The notes under the pieces were generated by a model. The model was not told where the DNA came from and did no database searches. It was given only the letters and a program-made list of their open reading frames with translations. Made by a program: the position numbers and the translations under genes. Below, in pieces: positions 32,462 through 34,780 of a stretch of DNA of 34,780 bases (its first letter is position 1; each line of letters begins with the position of its first letter). Source of the DNA: Methanolobus sp. (lineage in GTDB: Archaea > Halobacteriota > Methanosarcinia > Methanosarcinales > Methanosarcinaceae); NCBI GenBank assembly GCA_021767785.1, contig JAASSR010000013.1, positions 1 to 34,780 on the forward strand. Reading direction: 5' to 3'.

Positions 32462-32889
32462 CTGCTCACCTCTTCACCAGCTTCTTCTTCTGCATTAATG
32501 TCAACTTCCCTTGCCAGCATGTCCGGTGTAAAGAGAAGATCCTCGTGGTTCCAGCGTATCACACCTGTAAGATATACCTTAGTGCTTGAAAGTGCATCTT
32601 TTGGACACTGGTCGATACAAAGACCACAGAACAGACAGTGACCAATGTCTATTGCAGGGAACCATCTCTGCTTGTCACTGTCAGGACTTACACGTGCCCT
32701 GACAATCTTAATAGCATTGTTGGGACATGTGTTGGCACATATTCCACAACCTATACATTTACTTTTATCTAACTTTTGCAAGCCTCTGAACCTGTCTGAA
32801 AGCTTTGTGGGAACTTCCGGACACATTCTGGTGACAGGTGGGCCAAAGTAAATGTTCTTAACAGCTTTTACTAAATTTTTAATAACCAT
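32446..32889 (-). CDS. fpoI: F420H2 dehydrogenase iron-sulfur subunit FpoI
   Basis: A 147-residue peripheral subunit, homolog of NuoI, with two [4Fe-4S] clusters: CIGCGICANTCPNNAI near 41-56 and CLFCGLCIDQCPKDAL near 85-100. These pass electrons towards FpoB and the methanophenazine site. The N-terminal helix (NLVKAVKNIYFGPPVT) is the usual membrane-facing element. GGGGGTG precedes the ATG by 7 bases. It follows fpoH by four bases and overlaps the first fpoJ gene. Confidence 0.95.
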   Translation of the reverse strand: MVIKNLVKAVKNIYFGPPVTRMCPEVPTKLSDRFRGLQKLDKSKCIGCGICANTCPNNAIKIVRARVSPDSDKQRWFPAIDIGHCLFCGLCIDQCPKDALSSTKVYLTGVIRWNHEDLLFTPDMLAREVDINAEEEAGEEVSRWTPQ

Positions 32890-32893
32890 TCAT

Positions 32894-33919
32894 TTACACC
32901 CCCAGCAGACCAAGTCCGATCACCCATCCAAGATTAAGGAGGGACAATGGCAGAAGTTTTTTCCAGCTCAGGTCTACTACCTGATCGATCCTGAATCTTG
33001 GAACTGCCCATCTGATCGCTATAATTGCAAGAATTACCAGAACAACCTTCAAAAGGAAGAAAGCAGTCGGCAGGATAATACCAAGTATCGGGTTTGAGAT
33101 CAGGAAGGAAGGCAGATTCCATCCACCAAGGAACAACAGAGTCAGTATCATTGAACCAAGTATCAGGTGAATATATTCTGCAAAGAAACAGTAACCGAAT
33201 CTCATACTTGTGTACTCGGTCATCCATCCTGCAATGAGTTCTTCCTCTGATTCGTTCTGGTCAAAAGGAAGACGACCCATATCAGCCATAAGGGCAATGA
33301 AGAACACAACAAAGCCTATTGGCTGCTTTACAATAAACCACAGAGGACTTTGCGCCTCAGCGATCTCTATAATGTTCAGTGAACCTGCCATGATGGCAAC
33401 GCTTACTACACAGATACCAAGAGGGACCTCATATCCGATCATACGTGCAAAGTTCCTGAAAGCACCAAGAACAGAGAATTTGTTATTCGCACTGTATGCA
33501 ACCATGAAGATACCTATGATAGAGATTGCGGACATGGCTTCTATATAAAGAACACTTATATCCATATCAGTCGCCGCTATCGGATAACTCACACCATCGA
33601 TGACCACCGCACCAAAGGGAATTGCTACCAGCATAAGGAAAACAGATCCCATCAGTACAATAGGTGCTGAAACGAACAACAATTTATCAGCGTTTCTCGG
33701 GATGATATCTTCTTTAGTGAAAAGTTTGATGGCATCGGCAAAGAGCTGGAATAGTCCATGAGGACCTACTCTATAAGGACCATATCTCTGCTGGATATCT
33801 GCAGAAAGTTTACGTTCGAACCATACAGCTGCCATGGCACCTACAAATACGACACCCATGAGACACAGACCAAGGATACCTCTTACAAAAGGATTGAAAA
33901 GAATTTCCGGTAACTCCAT
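32894..33919 (-). CDS. fpoH: F420H2 dehydrogenase membrane subunit FpoH
   Basis: A 341-residue, eight-helix subunit homologous to NuoH, which forms the quinone-type (methanophenazine) entry path and connects the peripheral and membrane arms. Family motifs are clear: ERKLSADIQQRYGPYRVGPHG near 36-56, and DMGRLPFDQNESEEELIAG near 212-230, with the charged loop needed for coupling. I start it at the ATG at 33919, because AGGTGAT lies just upstream; a GTG at 33928 would overlap the fpoD stop. Confidence 0.95.
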   Translation of the reverse strand: MELPEILFNPFVRGILGLCLMGVVFVGAMAAVWFERKLSADIQQRYGPYRVGPHGLFQLFADAIKLFTKEDIIPRNADKLLFVSAPIVLMGSVFLMLVAIPFGAVVIDGVSYPIAATDMDISVLYIEAMSAISIIGIFMVAYSANNKFSVLGAFRNFARMIGYEVPLGICVVSVAIMAGSLNIIEIAEAQSPLWFIVKQPIGFVVFFIALMADMGRLPFDQNESEEELIAGWMTEYTSMRFGYCFFAEYIHLILGSMILTLLFLGGWNLPSFLISNPILGIILPTAFFLLKVVLVILAIIAIRWAVPRFRIDQVVDLSWKKLLPLSLLNLGWVIGLGLLGV

Positions 33920-33924
33920 GATAA

Positions 33925-34780
33925 TCACCTGTCAACCTCACTGGTACATGTGTCCATACTTCCGGCAATTGCTACGATATCCGCAACAGTAACACCCTTA
34001 AGAAGTGGTGGTAATGCCTGAAGGGTAGGGTACACAGGTCCTCTTATCTTTACACGATATGGTTTATCCGAACCATCTGAAACCATGTAGAATCCCATTT
34101 CGCCACGTGGATCTTCAACACGATGGAAAACCTCACCTGCAGGAATTCTCATTACTGGAGACCTTTTACCATATGGAGTATCCTCAGGGAACAGCGGTCC
34201 GGATGGGATCTGGTCAAGACATTGCTCGACTATATACATGCTTTCACGCATCTCATCAAGACGTACCTGGATCCTTGCAAATACATCGCCTTCTGTCCTG
34301 GTGCATACCTTGAAATCAAGATCATCATATACAAGATAAGGTTCATCCTTACGAATATCAAAATCAACACCTGTAGCCCTGAGTGGTGGTCCTGAGACTC
34401 CGAGGTCTTTTGCAACGTCGGCTGTAAGAACACCAATGTCTACAGTTCTTGCCCTGTATATATCATCGGTTCTGTAGAGCTCTTCATAATTATCAATAGC
34501 TTTCCTGAGGTTTCCAAATACATATTTCACATCGTCCTTGAAACCTTCTGGAAGGTCGTCTTTTACACCACCATAACGAAGATAACTGTGTGTGATACGT
34601 GCTCCTGTAACGGAGTCGATGAGTGACATCACATCTTCTCTTTCCTTGATGGTATACATGAACATACTCACGAAACCAACAAAGGATGCATATTCTCCCA
34701 TCCCAAGCAGGTGACTCTGTATTCTGGAAAGTTCTTCCATGATCACACGTATATACTGTGCTCTTTCAGGCACCTCTATA
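33925..34780 (-). CDS. fpoD: F420H2 dehydrogenase subunit FpoD, 5' end outside window
   Basis: The C-terminal 284 or so residues of the NuoD homolog (about 49-kDa-type subunit), which helps form the methanophenazine-binding cavity. The frame is open to the right edge, reading IEVPERAQYIRVIMEELSRI, so the GTG at 34773 is an internal valine and not a start. Recognisable parts are the helix region SLIDSVTGARITHSYLRYGG, GPPLRATGVDFDIRKDEPY, a long helix RIQVRLDEMRESMYIVEQCL, and the C-terminus SMDTCTSEVDR. The stop is adjacent to the fpoH start. fpoA, B and C presumably lie further right. Confidence 0.93.
   Translation of the reverse strand, partial: IEVPERAQYIRVIMEELSRIQSHLLGMGEYASFVGFVSMFMYTIKEREDVMSLIDSVTGARITHSYLRYGGVKDDLPEGFKDDVKYVFGNLRKAIDNYEELYRTDDIYRARTVDIGVLTADVAKDLGVSGPPLRATGVDFDIRKDEPYLVYDDLDFKVCTRTEGDVFARIQVRLDEMRESMYIVEQCLDQIPSGPLFPEDTPYGKRSPVMRIPAGEVFHRVEDPRGEMGFYMVSDGSDKPYRVKIRGPVYPTLQALPPLLKGVTVADIVAIAGSMDTCTSEVDR

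Noticed and set aside
1-34780. CRISPR arrays, tRNA or rRNA genes, insertion sequences
   Set aside because: No regularly spaced direct repeats, no cloverleaf-like sequence and no transposase or terminal inverted repeats were seen on either strand.

Overview
The window reads as chromosome of a methanogenic archaeon of the order Methanosarcinales. The strongest evidence is the right end, a minus-strand run of F420H2 dehydrogenase (Fpo) genes that ends in fpoO, the subunit typical of Methanosarcinales. Supporting signs are Shine-Dalgarno sites of the GGAGGTGA type, several TATA-box promoters with apparently leaderless starts, a PEF-CTERM surface protein, and an archaeal-type alanine dehydrogenase. 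A Methanolobus- or Methanococcoides-like genus is plausible, but the sequence alone does not fix the genus. I saw no tRNA, rRNA, CRISPR array or insertion sequence.

Left part (1-9933, almost all minus strand): the start of a ccmC-like gene with ccmB and ccmA (heme export for c-type cytochrome maturation); an exported molybdopterin oxidoreductase lipoprotein in an operon with a winged-helix regulator; an orphan 117-residue protein; a membrane metal-dependent hydrolase (DUF457 type); a CoA-binding-fold protein; a plus-strand methyltransferase; a PEF-CTERM protein; an ArsR regulator; a small membrane coiled-coil protein; a secreted PepSY-like protein behind stacked inverted repeats; an unknown membrane protein; and alanine dehydrogenase.

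Middle (10036-24799, plus strand): an unknown helical protein and a nucleoside-recognition (Gate) membrane protein, then a 324-bp promoter and leader region. A long, tightly packed chemotaxis operon follows: cheY, cheB, cheA, cheC1, an FtsA-like actin ATPase with tandem C-terminal repeats, cheR, cheC2, cheC3, cheD, a membrane protein with a cytoplasmic domain, cheC4 and a small acidic protein. No cheW, receptor, cheF or archaellum gene is present. Behind a separate promoter are two tandem paralogous proteins sharing three cysteines and a histidine at matching positions. The FtsA-like gene starts one base after cheC1 stops and one base before cheR begins, so it is built into the operon. This is the most unusual arrangement in the window.

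Right part (24878-34780): a GntP-type permease on the plus strand converges on the fpo operon, read leftward as fpoD (cut by the window edge), fpoH, fpoI, fpoJ in two pieces, fpoK, fpoL, fpoM, fpoN and fpoO, followed by a hairpin terminator. These encode most of the membrane arm and part of the connecting arm of the proton-pumping F420H2:methanophenazine oxidoreductase.
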